NCBI GenBank assembly: GCA_038030265.1
Contig: CM075937.1
Coordinates: 45,426,198 to 45,490,197 of the forward strand
DNA from: Corythucha ciliata
Taxonomy: Eukaryota > Arthropoda > Insecta > Hemiptera > Tingidae
Direction: 5' to 3'
DNA length: 64,000 nt
Under the pieces are notes generated by a model. The model worked only from the letters and a program-made list of their open reading frames with translations, made no database searches and had not been told where the DNA came from. This document shows, one piece after another, positions 1 to 10,914 of the stretch (within the stretch, counting starts at the first letter, position 1; each line of letters begins with the position of its first letter). The position numbers were made by a program, and so were the translations under genes.

Positions 1-121
1 TTCACGGATTTTTGTTGCTATGAAACAAATTTAACAGTGCGCCCAAGTGCCCAAATTTAGGGACCGTTTTCAAAGTTTTTACGCACTACAGTTTCATGTA
101 TTAGATGGGTTGGTACACTAA

Positions 122-293
122 GGACGTTTTCACACTTGAGATTCCGGTATCGATTCCCGCATCGAGTCACTCCTTTACACCTAGATTCCGGAATCGCATA
201 CTTTAAATATCCGATACCGGAATCTTAAGAGTGAATGAGAGCGTTGGCCGTACTGTATTTTTGGTATCCTCGATTCGAAGTGTGAAAGGGCCC
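122..293. mobile_element. PIF/Harbinger-type MITE with TAA target duplication
   Basis: The ends are inverted repeats: GGACGTTTTCACACTT on the left and the complement of a right end that reads GGGCCCTTTCACACTT. Both ends are flanked by TAA (119-121 and 294-296), the 3-bp TWA duplication typical of PIF/Harbinger transposition. It is too short to code for anything. The superfamily assignment rests only on TIR style and TSD. Confidence 0.7.
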
Positions 294-294
294 T

Positions 295-720
295 AAAAGA
301 CCAATTTCTCGGAGTTCACTCCCTAAAACATCAATTTTCCGGATTTTTTTTTCCCGAAACACATTTCCCCGGATCTGGCTCACTAATAAAACAAATTCAA
401 CAGATTTCGCTCTCTAAAAGCCTATCTTGTGGATATTTTTTCGTGTTGAGTTCACTCAAAAATAAATATTACTTATTAGCTGCCGCTAACAAATTTCGCG
501 GGGCAGTTTCAATTCAGAGACCGAATTTGCTGATTCTTCCGCACTGCAAAACCATTGTTGCAGGTTTGACTAGAATCAATTTATCAAATTTTACTCTCTA
601 AGAAACCAAAGTTGGCGGATTTTTATCGCGGGCGAAAAACATTTCCCCAAATCTGGCTCACTGTAAAATACATTTCTCGAATTTAGCTCACTGAACTACC
701 AATTTCGGGGATTTTGTCGC
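295..720. repeat. Degenerate short-repeat field, type D
   Basis: A loose phrase resembling AAACCAATTTCGCGGATTTT recurs every 30-40 bp, separated by variants of 'gctcactaa'. No unit is exact. The same phrase recurs at 45770-46900 and 60530-60615. There is no open frame of interest. Limits are approximate. Confidence 0.5.
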
Positions 721-730
721 CAGTATAATA

Positions 731-809
731 GCACATTTCATAACGAGAAAGGAAAGTGGAAACGAGTCCGGTGAAGTTCCACTTTCCTCTCTCGTTGTGA
801 AAAATGCAC
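731..809. mobile_element. Short fold-back element (hairpin MITE)
   Basis: The two halves are near-perfect inverted repeats: a gcacattt...aacgagaaaggaaagtgg arm followed by ccactttcctctctcgttgtg...aatgcac. The arms are about 32 bp around a spacer of about 14 bp. No target duplication was recognised. Confidence 0.6.
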
Positions 810-1650
810 TATTTCGCGTTACCAGTAGAAAAAAAGTGGTATTTCCCTCCCTGTAACCTCAAATCTCAAACGCCCGGCGAAAACCAATGCAGATCGGTCT
901 CTGAATTTGGGCGATCCCAGCGAAAGTGGATATCCATAAAATGAAAGTCCGAAATTATTTGCTTTTTCAGTGAGCAAAATCCGAGAAATTGATGCGCGAA
1001 ATGCCTCGTCTAGGGCTTGATTTCAGCGAAATGCCACGTCAAGATCAAAGTTTACGCGAAACGTCACATGGGTGAGAGTGCGGAACTGTTTTGAAACGGT
1101 CGCGGAACACCCAAGGGAAAACGTTTCGCGAAATGTCCAGTTTGGTGGACAAAACGCAAGAACAAATTGTATGAGGAATTGTCAATTTCATGAAAAATTG
1201 TGTTGCTATTATGACGAAATTGTCCATTTGGAGCCGAAAATGGGAAATAATTTACGTGAAACGCAACAATGAAGGCGACATTTATGAAAAATTCCCAATT
1301 TTAGTGCGAAACGTCACATCCAGGCCAATATTTAAGCGTAAGGCCTCATTCGGGCGGTCTGTTTTATAAGAAAACTTGCAATTTTACGGGAATTCTAAAG
1401 CTTATGAACTAATGGTTGATTTAATTTTTAAAGGTGTCATTTAAATGAGTAAATGGTCAGCTTCATAAGGGAATAGTAGTCAATTTTATGAGGAAATTGC
1501 CATTTTTCAGAGAATCTTCAATTTTATACAGAAATGGTTAATTCCCTGCGTCGTGAAACCTCAAAAATAGCGGTTTTGTCCATTTTTAAATTTTCATCAT
1601 TTTTGGACCGATTGGAGGCAAGGCCCCCTCCTTAAGTCGGCCCTGGATAG
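810..1650. repeat. Degenerate CG-bearing repeats, no gene seen
   Basis: Scattered near-repeats of 'gcgaaa-cgtcac' and 'gtcaatttcatgaaaaat' occur throughout. The two short open frames here show no similarity that I recognise and look like chance frames in repeat DNA. Confidence 0.35.
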
Positions 1651-1959
1651 GTTGCGTTGTATTTCACCGGCCCCCCGGGAACCCTAACCTTTTTTTTTGT
1701 TACGATACGTAGGCATGAAGGAGCTTTTAAAGAACGATGTTAGTGACACGAGACGAAGTCGAGTGCCATCATCGGTAGAGTTTGTAGTGCGATTATACGC
1801 CTCAGCATCGTGCGCTTTTTTTTTTTTTACCTTCGATCGTTTAAAGCCAATTAGGTTCATAATAATTTAATTTAACGGTTCCGTAAAGACTCCCATTTGC
1901 CACACAACTTCATTTCAGGGCTTCCCTGCCTCAATCCTTCAGCTGGGCACACACATGCG

Positions 1960-2165
1960 CTACTTGCCAAGTTCCTAGCCGCTACTCGCCGAACTCCTAG
2001 TAGTGTGTATGGATACTCGCTACTTGCCGAGTAGCGAATTTTCGTACTTGTTTATACTCGGCTTCTTTTAGCGGGGACATTATACGCGTTACTCGCCGAG
2101 CTCCTAGTAGTGTGTATGTATACTCGCTACTCGCCAAGTAACGAATATTCGTACTCGGGGATGCT
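1960..2165. repeat. Subterminal repeats built on CTACTCGCCGAG
   Basis: Two diverged copies of a block of about 90 bp, each containing 'ctcctagtagtgtgtatg' and a self-complementary ctactcgcc-gagtag core, lie just inside the left end of the 2.7-kb element. Subterminal repeats of this sort are common transposase-binding regions in DNA transposons. That role is inferred. Confidence 0.5.
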
Positions 2166-2302
2166 CCATTTTTTTTTCGATGTCTTGCAAGTACCGAGCC
2201 AAGTATCCCTTCTACACATCTCGAGTTTCCTGTGGTGATTTATGGTTGTGTGAAATTATCGACGGTTAAAAATATAGTAATTTCGTAATTGTCTTTATCC
2301 AT

Positions 2303-2554
2303 GTGCATTATCGAAATAGACTAATGGACCAAATCAAAAGGATTATGTTGGGCTCAGGAGATCGGTATGGCGTTTCCACTTTAATTAGCGATTATGGCTA
2401 CTCGAGCAAGTGCAAAAGTAAATTCGTACAGCCAGTGGGTTTGGGTGACTTTGTAGACGATTGTGGGAACGAGTGTATGAGGTTTGCAAAACGTCTTTCA
2501 CTTTGGTACCTATTTTTTTCGATCGGGTTTTTTAAAATTTCCCCCTCCCACTAG
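2303..2554 (+). CDS. Unrecognised 83-codon open frame inside the 2.7-kb element
   Basis: The first 60 residues have an unbiased composition, including GDFVDDCGNECMRFAKR, unlike the low-complexity frames around it. After that the frame runs into T-rich DNA and turns hydrophobic. I do not recognise a family. It could be a transposase remnant, an exon carried by the element, or chance. Confidence 0.15.
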   Translation: MHYRNRLMDQIKRIMLGSGDRYGVSTLISDYGYSSKCKSKFVQPVGLGDFVDDCGNECMRFAKRLSLWYLFFSIGFFKISPSH

Positions 2555-4475
2555 ATTTGCGTTTCGGATCTGCAAGTTGTTATCAAAAAAACTTGCGGAT
2601 CAAATAAGCTTTCTAATGACCCGTCAATGTTTTAAATTAGTTGCCAGTAACGCCCTAAAATATAGCCCGTATTACCGAAAATCGTGATGTTCAGAGGGGA
2701 ATGGTACCCTGAAAGCAAACTATGAAAATTGCACTAAGGTTACGGTCCAGTCTCCGTTTCGAACTCAGAACCTCAGGCAGAAAGAGCAGCTATTTGGTCC
2801 TATGGCCCAAAGACCCGGCCCGCTAGAAGTCCGGCAACATGCAGCTGATGAGACCAGGACCATTCGTAGGTATCTTGGGCAGCTGATGGTCTGAACGGTC
2901 GAAATGGAGGCTCGGTGCAATTTTCATGATTCACCGTTGGTTCTAACTCAAACGTCATTCGCGTTTATCACTGGAAGCCGACGTTTATAGTAAGACTGTG
3001 TGATAAATCTACTAGGAGCCTAGACTATCTTTGTTTTCGATTCAATTTTCTTGGCATCCCTGATTGGTGTTTTATCTGAAATCCTCACTTTAAACGTTTG
3101 CTTCCGGGGAACATTTGCCTTTAAAAAATCATGATTTTCGGTGTTCCGGTCAATGTTTTACAACTAGTCCAAGAGGCAGCGACGTAAAAAGAGCAATTTT
3201 CCTACCCAGCGCAAAAAATCAAGAATACTTTTCTAATAGTGGGAAAAATTGTCTGCCTCCTTTGGACGTGAAGTAACCGGTGGCAGACGGCATCAAAGGT
3301 GCACTTGTGGTGAGAAGTAACACAAATTCCGGTCAGACAGGGGTTGCTAAGAGAAACAGCCAGAAAACAGGTGAAATCACGACCTATAATGAACAAGTTA
3401 GAATTTTTCGAGGAGATTTGTGATATTCGTTGAAATAATTATGTCGTTGTGATACGGTCTTGAAAACGACATTCAGCGCACGAAATTCAGCGCACCTTAC
3501 AAAACGGAAACTTGACCAAAATAGCAAACAAGTGAAAAGTAGAATATTTTTTGATACGAGTGTAGCGTAGGGGCCCGGAAATTTTATTTTCGGATTCAGA
3601 TTACCTGAAACGTGGGAAACTAATGTGAACTATTTCAATGTCGGCTTTGATCGCATGTCACATATAAGAAATAACAGAAATCTGGGGTTTTTGTAGATTT
3701 TCCTATTTTTAGACTGTAGGTAGCGTCTCTTTTAGGGGGTCGGGGAGTTGAAATTCAAATTCAGGATATCTCAAAACGTGAGGAATGTGAGGGAACCATA
3801 TTTTTAAAAAACATTACTCGCGATGGTGTGGCGAAAAAACAAAAAATAACACAGAGTTTTAAAAGGCAACCAAATTTCGGCATGTTGCCGGGGTTGTATC
3901 GTTGGGAAAATTTGAAATTCGGATTCAGCACACCTGAAAACATTAAAATCAGTCATCAAACTTAGTCCCGGAGTTTTTTCCTCCCGAATTTCAAACTCGA
4001 TAATCAAAGCCAAATTAAATTACTTTAAAATGGGCTCGTAAATAGAAAAAGTAAACACGCATTGCCGTGCAATATTTTACAAAACAACAAACTTTTTGCC
4101 CATTTCGTGTAGGCAGTTTCACTACTGCTGCCTCCCGAATTCGAGTTTCTCGAGGTAAAACAATTTTTGGTCTCCGATTTCAAAAATTCAATTTTTTTAA
4201 CAATTCCGTTTTATTATACAACAACAACAATACTGAATCTGAAATTTGAATAAGTAATTCCGTGTTGGATAATTGGTCCTAAACTGAACTTGACCTCCAA
4301 CCAACGATATATAAACCTGGATTGCTCACAGAGGACTGGAGGGGCGTGGAGGGGGCAGGTCGTCCCCTGGTAAACAATCACCCTGTCCCTCTCCTTGTGT
4401 AGTTATGGCAATATGGCACTTATTTTGAAACTCCACCCCTCTCATCCACTATGGGAGCTTATTTGATGGCTATTA

Positions 4476-4586
4476 TCAGCTGGTCTTTATCAGCAGTGAT
4501 GAGCAATCCAGTTCTTTTATATCGTTGCCTCCAACTCCGGCAGTGAGCCTCAGCTGCTGCAGTGACAACAGTCTTTTGTCATTCAT
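4476..4586 (-). CDS. Short unrecognised C-terminal-like frame near the right end of the 2.7-kb element
   Basis: The minus strand is open upstream of this ATG to about 4650 and ends in a TGA at 4476. The residues are well mixed (for example LLSLQQLRLTAGVGGNDIKE), which looks more protein-like than neighbouring frames. It may be the last exon or C-terminus of a gene carried by the element. No family was recognised, and chance is not excluded. Confidence 0.15.
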   Translation of the reverse strand: MNDKRLLSLQQLRLTAGVGGNDIKELDCSSLLIKTS

Positions 4587-4751
4587 TTCAACGAGCTGCT
4601 TGCACGAATTTTCATCGTTTCCTAGGAGACTATCGTACTTGGCAAGTCACGCATGTGTGTGCCCAGCTTTCTACCAACTCTCCAACATAATCAACTGACT
4701 TTGACCTTTTTGGGATATAATTTCCACGGTTCCACTCACCCTTCACCCATC

Positions 4752-4867
4752 GTTCGTCGTGCTTGAAGACCTACTTTACACACGCCGTGTGGTTAAAGAG
4801 TGAACTCTTTTACCGTGAACTCTTTACCGCACGGCGTGTGTAAAGTAGGTCTTTATGCACGATGAAC
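4752..4867. repeat. Long hairpin inside RepX (copy 1)
   Basis: The arms are near-perfect inverted repeats of about 45 bp, from 'gttcgtcgtgcttgaagacc' to the complementary end at 4867. They include acacgccgtg and the complementary cacggcgtgt. The same hairpin sits at 39661-39775 in RepX copy 2, so it was there before the copies separated. Confidence 0.65.
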
Positions 4868-5030
4868 ATCTGCTTGAACACTTTTTTTAAGAATGATCTT
4901 AGGAATAGTAGATTATATGCCTAGGCAAGAAAGCGATTTTTTGGAGGCCGAGAGAAAAAATTGGACGGGCGAGGCGTAGCCGAGCCTGGCCTTTTCTCGA
5001 GACCCCTAAATCACTTTTTTGACGCGGTGT

Positions 5031-5873
5031 CAGGGGCGTAGCCAGCCCATGATCAAGGGGTGGGTAGCCAGACAGGCACACGGATTCAGAGTTTGGGGGG
5101 GGGGGGGGCGCACGTCTTGAGAAAAAGTGCTCGTTCGCGGATGAAATCCATGAAAAGGACATTTTCCGGCTATGTTGAGGAAAAATTGGATCCACCACGC
5201 CTGTGGGCAGATTTACTGGCGAAAATAACAGATGAACCATTGCCTTTTTACAGGCTTCTAACCAGGATCTGGAGGTTAGAATCGCGTCAATTCACGGTTA
5301 TCAGATACTAAATTTGCACAGAAACGGCCACTATCCGTCAAAAAACAAATATCTGCTGGAAAAATTGAAACTTCTCAACCCCCCCCCCCTCACCATGGAA
5401 AGTGATACTTTTGGAGCTAAACTTTAAATTTTAGACCTGAGACGGTAAACAGAGCTGGCAGTTTCTCTCCCAACATAAGTCTGTAATGGCACAGCGGGTT
5501 AAACACGATTTGAGCTAACCCAAACACATGAAATTGCGCGTCGAACCTTGTGAAAATGGGATTTTAGTGCGAAAAATCAGCAAAATCGGTTTCCAAGTTA
5601 AGCCGACCCTCGAAATCGGTTTGTCAGCAACAAGCATCCGCGAATTTTTTATTTTTGGTGAAACCGATGTGCGAAAATGTGTTGTTTTTTAGTGAGAAAA
5701 ATCCGCAAAATTGGTTTTATGGAGCGAAATATAATAAATTTGTGTTTCTGTTAGCCAGATTAGGGAAAATATTTTTGGAATTTTGGGGGTGGACAGCTGC
5801 CCCACGAAATCTGCGTTTTTGATTCTAGGGGAGGGCAACTGCCCACCCCTGCCCCCCGCTGGCAACGCCCATG
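5031..5873. mobile_element. Non-autonomous hAT element
   Basis: The left end is CAGGGGCGTAGCCAGC and the inverted right end is CATGGGCGTTGCCAGC (14 of 16 identical). An 8-bp direct repeat, CGCGGTGT, flanks it at 5023-5030 and 5874-5881. RepX copy 2 has one copy of that octamer at the empty site. CAGGGGCG ends with an 8-bp duplication are diagnostic of hAT transposons. No transposase frame is present. The interior holds a G homopolymer near 5096 and some type D repeats. Confidence 0.85.
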
Positions 5874-6128
5874 CGCGGTGTGTACAGTATTTTTTTATTA
5901 AAACATGGGCTGATTTTTTGGGCCACGGCGATAAAGTGAGTGTTTCATCCCCTAGGCTCTAAAATAATCAGCTGTTTAAAAAGAATACTAACGAGACACG
6001 TAAGTGCCATTTTACTTACGAGTACTTTGTTTGGCTGGCGAGGCAAAGCCGAGTCGGCTAAATGAGTACGAGCAAGTGAATTGAGTTACGCACGATATTT
6101 TTCGCGCTACAAGTGAAATAATAGTATT

Positions 6129-6268
6129 CAGGGTGGAAGGGGATCGTTAGAAAAATCATATCTCGAAGGGTATTGATTTTCGGACCATGGTGTATATGGT
6201 AATTTCGGTCGCAAATGAGGCCTACTATCACCCAAAAATTTTTGTCACACTTATCCCCTTCCACCCTG
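6129..6268. mobile_element. 140-bp MITE with 16-bp perfect inverted ends
   Basis: The ends are CAGGGTGGAAGGGGAT and its exact reverse complement. The insertion is absent from RepX copy 2. The flanks are TA-rich (TATT on both sides), which would fit a Tc1/mariner-like TA duplication, but the exact duplication is unclear. Confidence 0.7.
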
Positions 6269-6985
6269 TATTTCACTACAAGTGAGGTAAGTGGAGTTTT
6301 ACCTGCGAGTTGTGTTTGGCTCACGAGGCGGGGCCTAGTGAGCTAAAAACAACGAGCAGAGTGAAAGCTTCTTCCTCACGAGTTGTGGATATTATTTTTC
6401 GCACGACCAACAGGTTTAATTGTCTTTCCAGCAAGTGCTCGGAGGCAAGGCTACGCTAATTGAATACAGAACTTTTTTTTTTCACTTTCCTTCACTAATG
6501 AGTGAAGCAGTGAAGTGGTGGAGCTCCCTGTCTCCTTCGCTTGCGAGGGAAAGTGGATATTATTGGCACTCTGCCTTACTTTCCTTCACTAGTGAGTGCA
6601 AAAAAATAATTTTTTCACCTAGCTCATCTTTTCAAGCAAAAATCAACTTCCCTGTTGAGGTACCTGGAAGGGGAAGTACCACTTCCCTTCCTGATCGTGC
6701 GAAAACCATCATGTATAATTCGTGAAAGAAGACGAAATGTGCGAGTTTCCTATGATAATTTTATAAAAAGTAATTTTCCATTATTTTACGTCATTTTGTG
6801 CGTTGGGGGGGGGGGAGGATATGTCCACCCCTTGGATGCACCACAGCCCGGAGGCCCTTAACACAATAGCCATCTCGGCGCGAAACAAGGTCATTTCATT
6901 GTTAAAATGTTCTGTATTCATAAATGAGCATCATTTTATTACCAAGAAAACTTGGTCTCGGTCTCGGTCTCGTGCATCACTATTT

Positions 6986-7729
6986 AGGACTAAATTTGTT
7001 TGGTTGCATAGACTCCACACAACGCAAACATAGATCTTGTGAACGGGCCTTTGGAACTTTTTCCACCATTGGTGCGGTTGTTTTTGGACATGTTGTGATC
7101 TCTTTGGTTCAACCCTATATAGAGCTTTCCAGCGAGGTTCGCATACGTGCGGCTGCTTGGCGTAAAATTACCCTGAAAACGGGACATATGGCTGCCAAAA
7201 ACGCCGGAATCATAGGAATATTCCCTTCAACAGGTCGTCTGATTGAAAATCCGTTTCAATTTTCAGATTCCCCATTTCGAAAAACCCTGTGGCTATAGGG
7301 GTGCGCGCGGGACGGGACGGGAAATGAAAAGTCCCGTCCCGCATTTTTTGGCCCCTCGCCCGTCACGCGTCCCGTCCCGCACACTCAAGTCCCATCCCAC
7401 GTCCCCCCTCCAACAGATATTTTTGAAGTCATTTTCGGGTGGTCTGACCATTGAATATCCGGGGGGGGGGGCACCCGTTGTCCATTGGCGAATGCAGAAA
7501 ATTGATTATTAGGTGGAGGAGAATTTCGACAAAATGACAATATGGTCCCCCTGCTCAACACCAACACGGGAGGAACCACGAGATTTTCTTCGCGTTTTGA
7601 TTTTTTTTCTTTAACTCGAAAGATACAGGTTCCACACAGTGGTGGAACAACACCTATCGGAGACCCGGATGGAAATCTCTAGGAGGCCCTTTAGTCTCTA
7701 ATTAAACCGGGAATACACTTTTTTGCAGC
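6986..7729. other. Mixed repeat DNA, no gene
   Basis: The stretch at about 6990-7060 ('tttgtttggttg-atagactccac') is repeated near 36680. Positions 7300-7390 hold alternating gggacggga and complementary tcccgtccc blocks, able to fold on themselves; a related block occurs at 41980-42070. No coding region was recognised. Confidence 0.4.
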
Positions 7730-9072
7730 GTTGAAGTACATATTTTTCTCAATTTCAGCCACGAAATTGCCTCCTAAAACTGCGTATGTGCGTCTTCTCA
7801 ATTTTATCCGCGAATCAGCTCATTCTCTCATTTTTAGCTGCGAATCGGCGCTTTTTACAAGCTCTTAGCCGTGAAGTCGCATCAAGAATCCGCAGATCAG
7901 TTAGCGTTTGTGTACTCTTTCCCAATTTTGTCCGCAAATTAGCAATTTTTCTAAATTTAAGCTGTGAATTGGCGTTTTTCTCCATTTTAAACACCAATTA
8001 GTGTTTTTCTCTATTTAATATTTATTACCCGCGAATTAGCGTTTTTCTCCCAATTTTATCAGCGAATTAGCACATTTTTACTTTTTTAAGCTGCTAATCG
8101 GTGCTTAATTATAAACTCCTAGCCGTGAATTTGTGAAGTCTTAGCGTTTGAGTGCTCTATCCACAAATTAGCGTTTTTCTCCATTTTATGCGCCAATTCG
8201 TGTTTTTATAAATTTTAACCGTGAATTAGAGCTTTTTTAAAGTTTTAGCCGCTTGAATCAGGCTTTTGCCTCAATTTTAATCCTGAAGTTCCCCAAGAAT
8301 CTGCAAGTTGGCGTTTTCTCAGTTTCAGCTGTGAATTAGCGTTTTTTTTTTCACCATTTTAGTAGTAAATTGACACATTTTCTTAGTTTTAGCTGCGATT
8401 TTTAGCGATTATTCTCGATTTTATCCGTAAAATCGTAATTTTTCACACCTTAGCTGAGTTTTCCTCCAATTTTATTTAGACGCGATTTCGCATTTTTGTC
8501 TGTTTCACCCGTGAATTAGCGCTTTTTCTAAATTTTAGTTCCAATGTTGCCCCGAGGATCCATGAGCTGGCGTTTCTCCCTTTTATAGCTGTGAATTTGC
8601 GCTTTTTCTCTATTTTTAAAGCTGCTAAATTGTAGCACTTTAACACCATTTTAGCTGTGAATTATCGTGTTTCTTGTTTTTCAAGACGCGAATTCTCGTT
8701 TTTCTCATTTTTATCCTTGAATTAGGGGGTTTTGTCAGTTTTAGCTGCGTGAATTAGCGCTTTTTCCTAATTTCAGTCCCGAGTTGCCTCAATGTCATCA
8801 GTTGCTTTAGCGCTTTTTCTCAATATTAACAGGCATAAATTTTCAGCAATTTTTCTCAATTTCAGCCGCGAGTCAGCGTTTTCTCAGTTTTACAAGCGAG
8901 TTTTGCCATTCATTCTCATCTTATCTACTTTAAAAATCCCGAAATGTTGAAGAAAGTTCAATTTAAGGAAAGTTAACTCTCTTCAACTTCGATGTTTAAT
9001 AACAAATATTTTTACATTGAATTTGGAAGGCTAACTTTACCGGTTAACAATTTTTCGCAGGCCCAATAGGTA
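7730..9072 (+). repeat. Degenerate repeat field A, copy duplicated at 49.25-51.5 kb
   Basis: Units resembling TCAATTTTAGCCGCGAATTA followed by a T-rich linker recur about every 30 bp. The whole block, including its non-repetitive tail (8940-9072, ending in 'gcaggcccaatagg'), aligns in order with 49255-51495. Unit variants differ mostly as gccgcgaa, gccgtgaa, gctgtgaa or gccacgaa, which are CpG transitions. Confidence 0.7.
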
Positions 9073-9369
9073 CCGAGATTGGCTGGTCAAATCGCTCTAA
9101 GCATATAGGGCTGGTGGTGAAGGTGTACTGAGGGATGGAGTGGGGTTTCAATCACTCCCCCCCCCCCTAGAAGGATACTAGATCCGCCCTTGCCCCCCAC
9201 AATACCATATCGAGACGCCCTCAACCCCATCTCACCCCCTCTTCCATTTCGTTTTCTTCCTTAGTTTATTATTTGTTTTATGAAGAAAACCGCTGAAGAA
9301 ATTTTATGAATGAAAATAATTCTAACCGCAGAAATCTCAATGAGGCCCCTTGGTCTCCAAATGAATAAT

Positions 9370-9765
9370 TAACGCAATTCTTCAGAAACCGCGAATTCTG
9401 GCGTTTTCTCAATATAAGCCGTGAATTAGGAGTTTTTTCGCGCTTTTTCCAAATTTTAACCGTGAAATATGGTCCCCCCCCCCCCGTTTCAGCCGAAAAT
9501 TAGGTAGTACCGCTTTTTCTCAATTTCTCCCGCGAAATTGCCTCCACCACGGACAGGGTTTTTTTCAATTCCAGCTGTGAACGATCGCTTTTTCTCGATT
9601 TTAGCCGCTAATTAGCACACTTTCTCAATTTCTGCCGTGAATTTGCACTTTTTATCCATTTCAGCCGTGAGTTTGCGCTTTTTATCCATTGCAGCCGCGA
9701 ATTTTTCCTTTTTATTAATTTTAGCCACAAAGTAACACTTTTTCGCAATTTCAGACACTCATATT
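9370..9765 (+). repeat. Degenerate repeat field A, small block
   Basis: The same T-rich phrase with gccgtgaatt cores is seen, interrupted by a C run near 9475. The stretch 9073-9369 before it, with a C run near 9165, holds no feature I can name. Confidence 0.5.
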
Positions 9766-10914
9766 TAGCGCTTCGTCTGAACGTTTATGCGCGGACTTGT
9801 CCAACCAGTTACCAAGAATCAGACCCAAGAGCAATTTTCAACATGATCGATCCTACTCGATTGTTTTGTTCCCCCTAGGTCGATATGTCCTACAGACTCT
9901 ATCGCAGTTGACTGTGTATTTCCTAGACAGTTACCTGCACTAAAATTTTGCATACGAAGCCCTCGTATCGGTCTCGGACTCGAGAAACACTTGGAATAAC
10001 GCCAACAAATAATGGAAGGTTGGTACTTTCAGTGCTATGTAGTACAGCTCCGGACGACAAACGAATAGACCAATTATTTCTTTCTTTCTTTTCAACTACT
10101 ACACACTATAGACATACAGTGGGGGAAGGGGTTAAAGCGCCCGCTGCTGTGTGACCCTCCTCCCACACTCCCCTTCCATCAAAACGTGGTATTTTTAAGG
10201 ATTCATTAATGAATACTTCGGAAATTAATTTCCGAGGTGTCGTAACACTCTTGAAAACACCTTACGTCAGTCGAAATGTTTTTTCTACCAGTTTCATTCA
10301 TTCTCCCACCGCTTTAAAACGTGCTCTGAACCTATAGCACGAATAGTAAGTATGTGGTATGGGGAGGGGGCATTTCATTAACAGAAGCAATTCCTTTCAG
10401 AAAAGGGCATGCAGCGAGAATTGTCAAAGGATAAAAGCCACCGCGAGTGGGTGGAGTTTTCCGTGTGGATCGAAGGGCGCGTGGGCCCTTGACGCGTGTT
10501 TACGTCATAGGAATCGATTAGACATTTCATTAGAGCCCCAACACCTCCCCTGGTGAATTGTATCACGTGAACCGTGGATGGGTGATGAAAAGGTTGAGTT
10601 TTTTTTCTGAGGAAAACCTCGTTTCAAACCATCCGTTCCTCCTCTATATACCAATACCTCCCACCACCACCGGGTGTATCCGGCGGGTGTTTCAGTTTTA
10701 GACAGTGGGCAGGGCGGGGGACAATTTCCTGCAGGTACTAAGTTCCTCGAAAAAAAAATGCACACATGCAAGAGTTCCCATTGTCTTTCTTTTACGCCCT
10801 ATACGCCCCAAGACGCTTGAGTCGTATTCATTAATCACTTTGTTAGCACAAAACATCGAATTGTCAGTGGCGGAGCTAGAGGATTTCATCTTGGGAGGGG
10901 TTCCACCATAAATC
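9766..10914. other. Unassigned sequence, no gene recognised
   Basis: Several open frames of 60-90 codons overlap on both strands, but none shows a recognisable motif and the composition is not protein-like. No inverted-repeat element was recognised. Confidence 0.3.

Larger units (their letters stand above)
1941..4668. mobile_element. 2.7-kb terminal-inverted-repeat DNA transposon in RepX
   Basis: The left end reads AGCTGGGCACACACATGCG and the right end is its reverse complement; the match extends over about 31 bp with two mismatches. TTC flanks both sides (1938-1940 and 4669-4671), and RepX copy 2 shows a single TTC at the matching empty site. A 3-bp duplication fits PIF/Harbinger, but TTC is not the usual TWA, so the superfamily is uncertain. 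The interior carries a subterminal tandem repeat and only short open frames. No transposase was recognised. Confidence 0.7.
1651..6985. mobile_element. RepX copy 1, split by three later insertions
   Basis: Segments 1651-1940, 4669-5030, 5874-6128 and 6269-6985 align in order with the uninterrupted copy at 39266-40942. They share landmarks such as a hairpin that contains an acacgccgtg arm, an 'aaaacatgggctgatttttt' stretch, and a terminal GAGACC-rich end. No long open frame exists. RepX is a dispersed repeat of about 1.6 kb, either a non-autonomous DNA element or a segmental duplicate. A recurring short motif, (c)gaggc-(2-4 nt)-gccgag, marks it. Confidence 0.65.

Noticed and set aside
2734..2895. 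50-codon open stretch near tcgaactcagaacctc, resembling a tRNA T-arm or SINE
   Set aside because: The T-arm-like word lacks a pairing stem and no A/B box pair was found.
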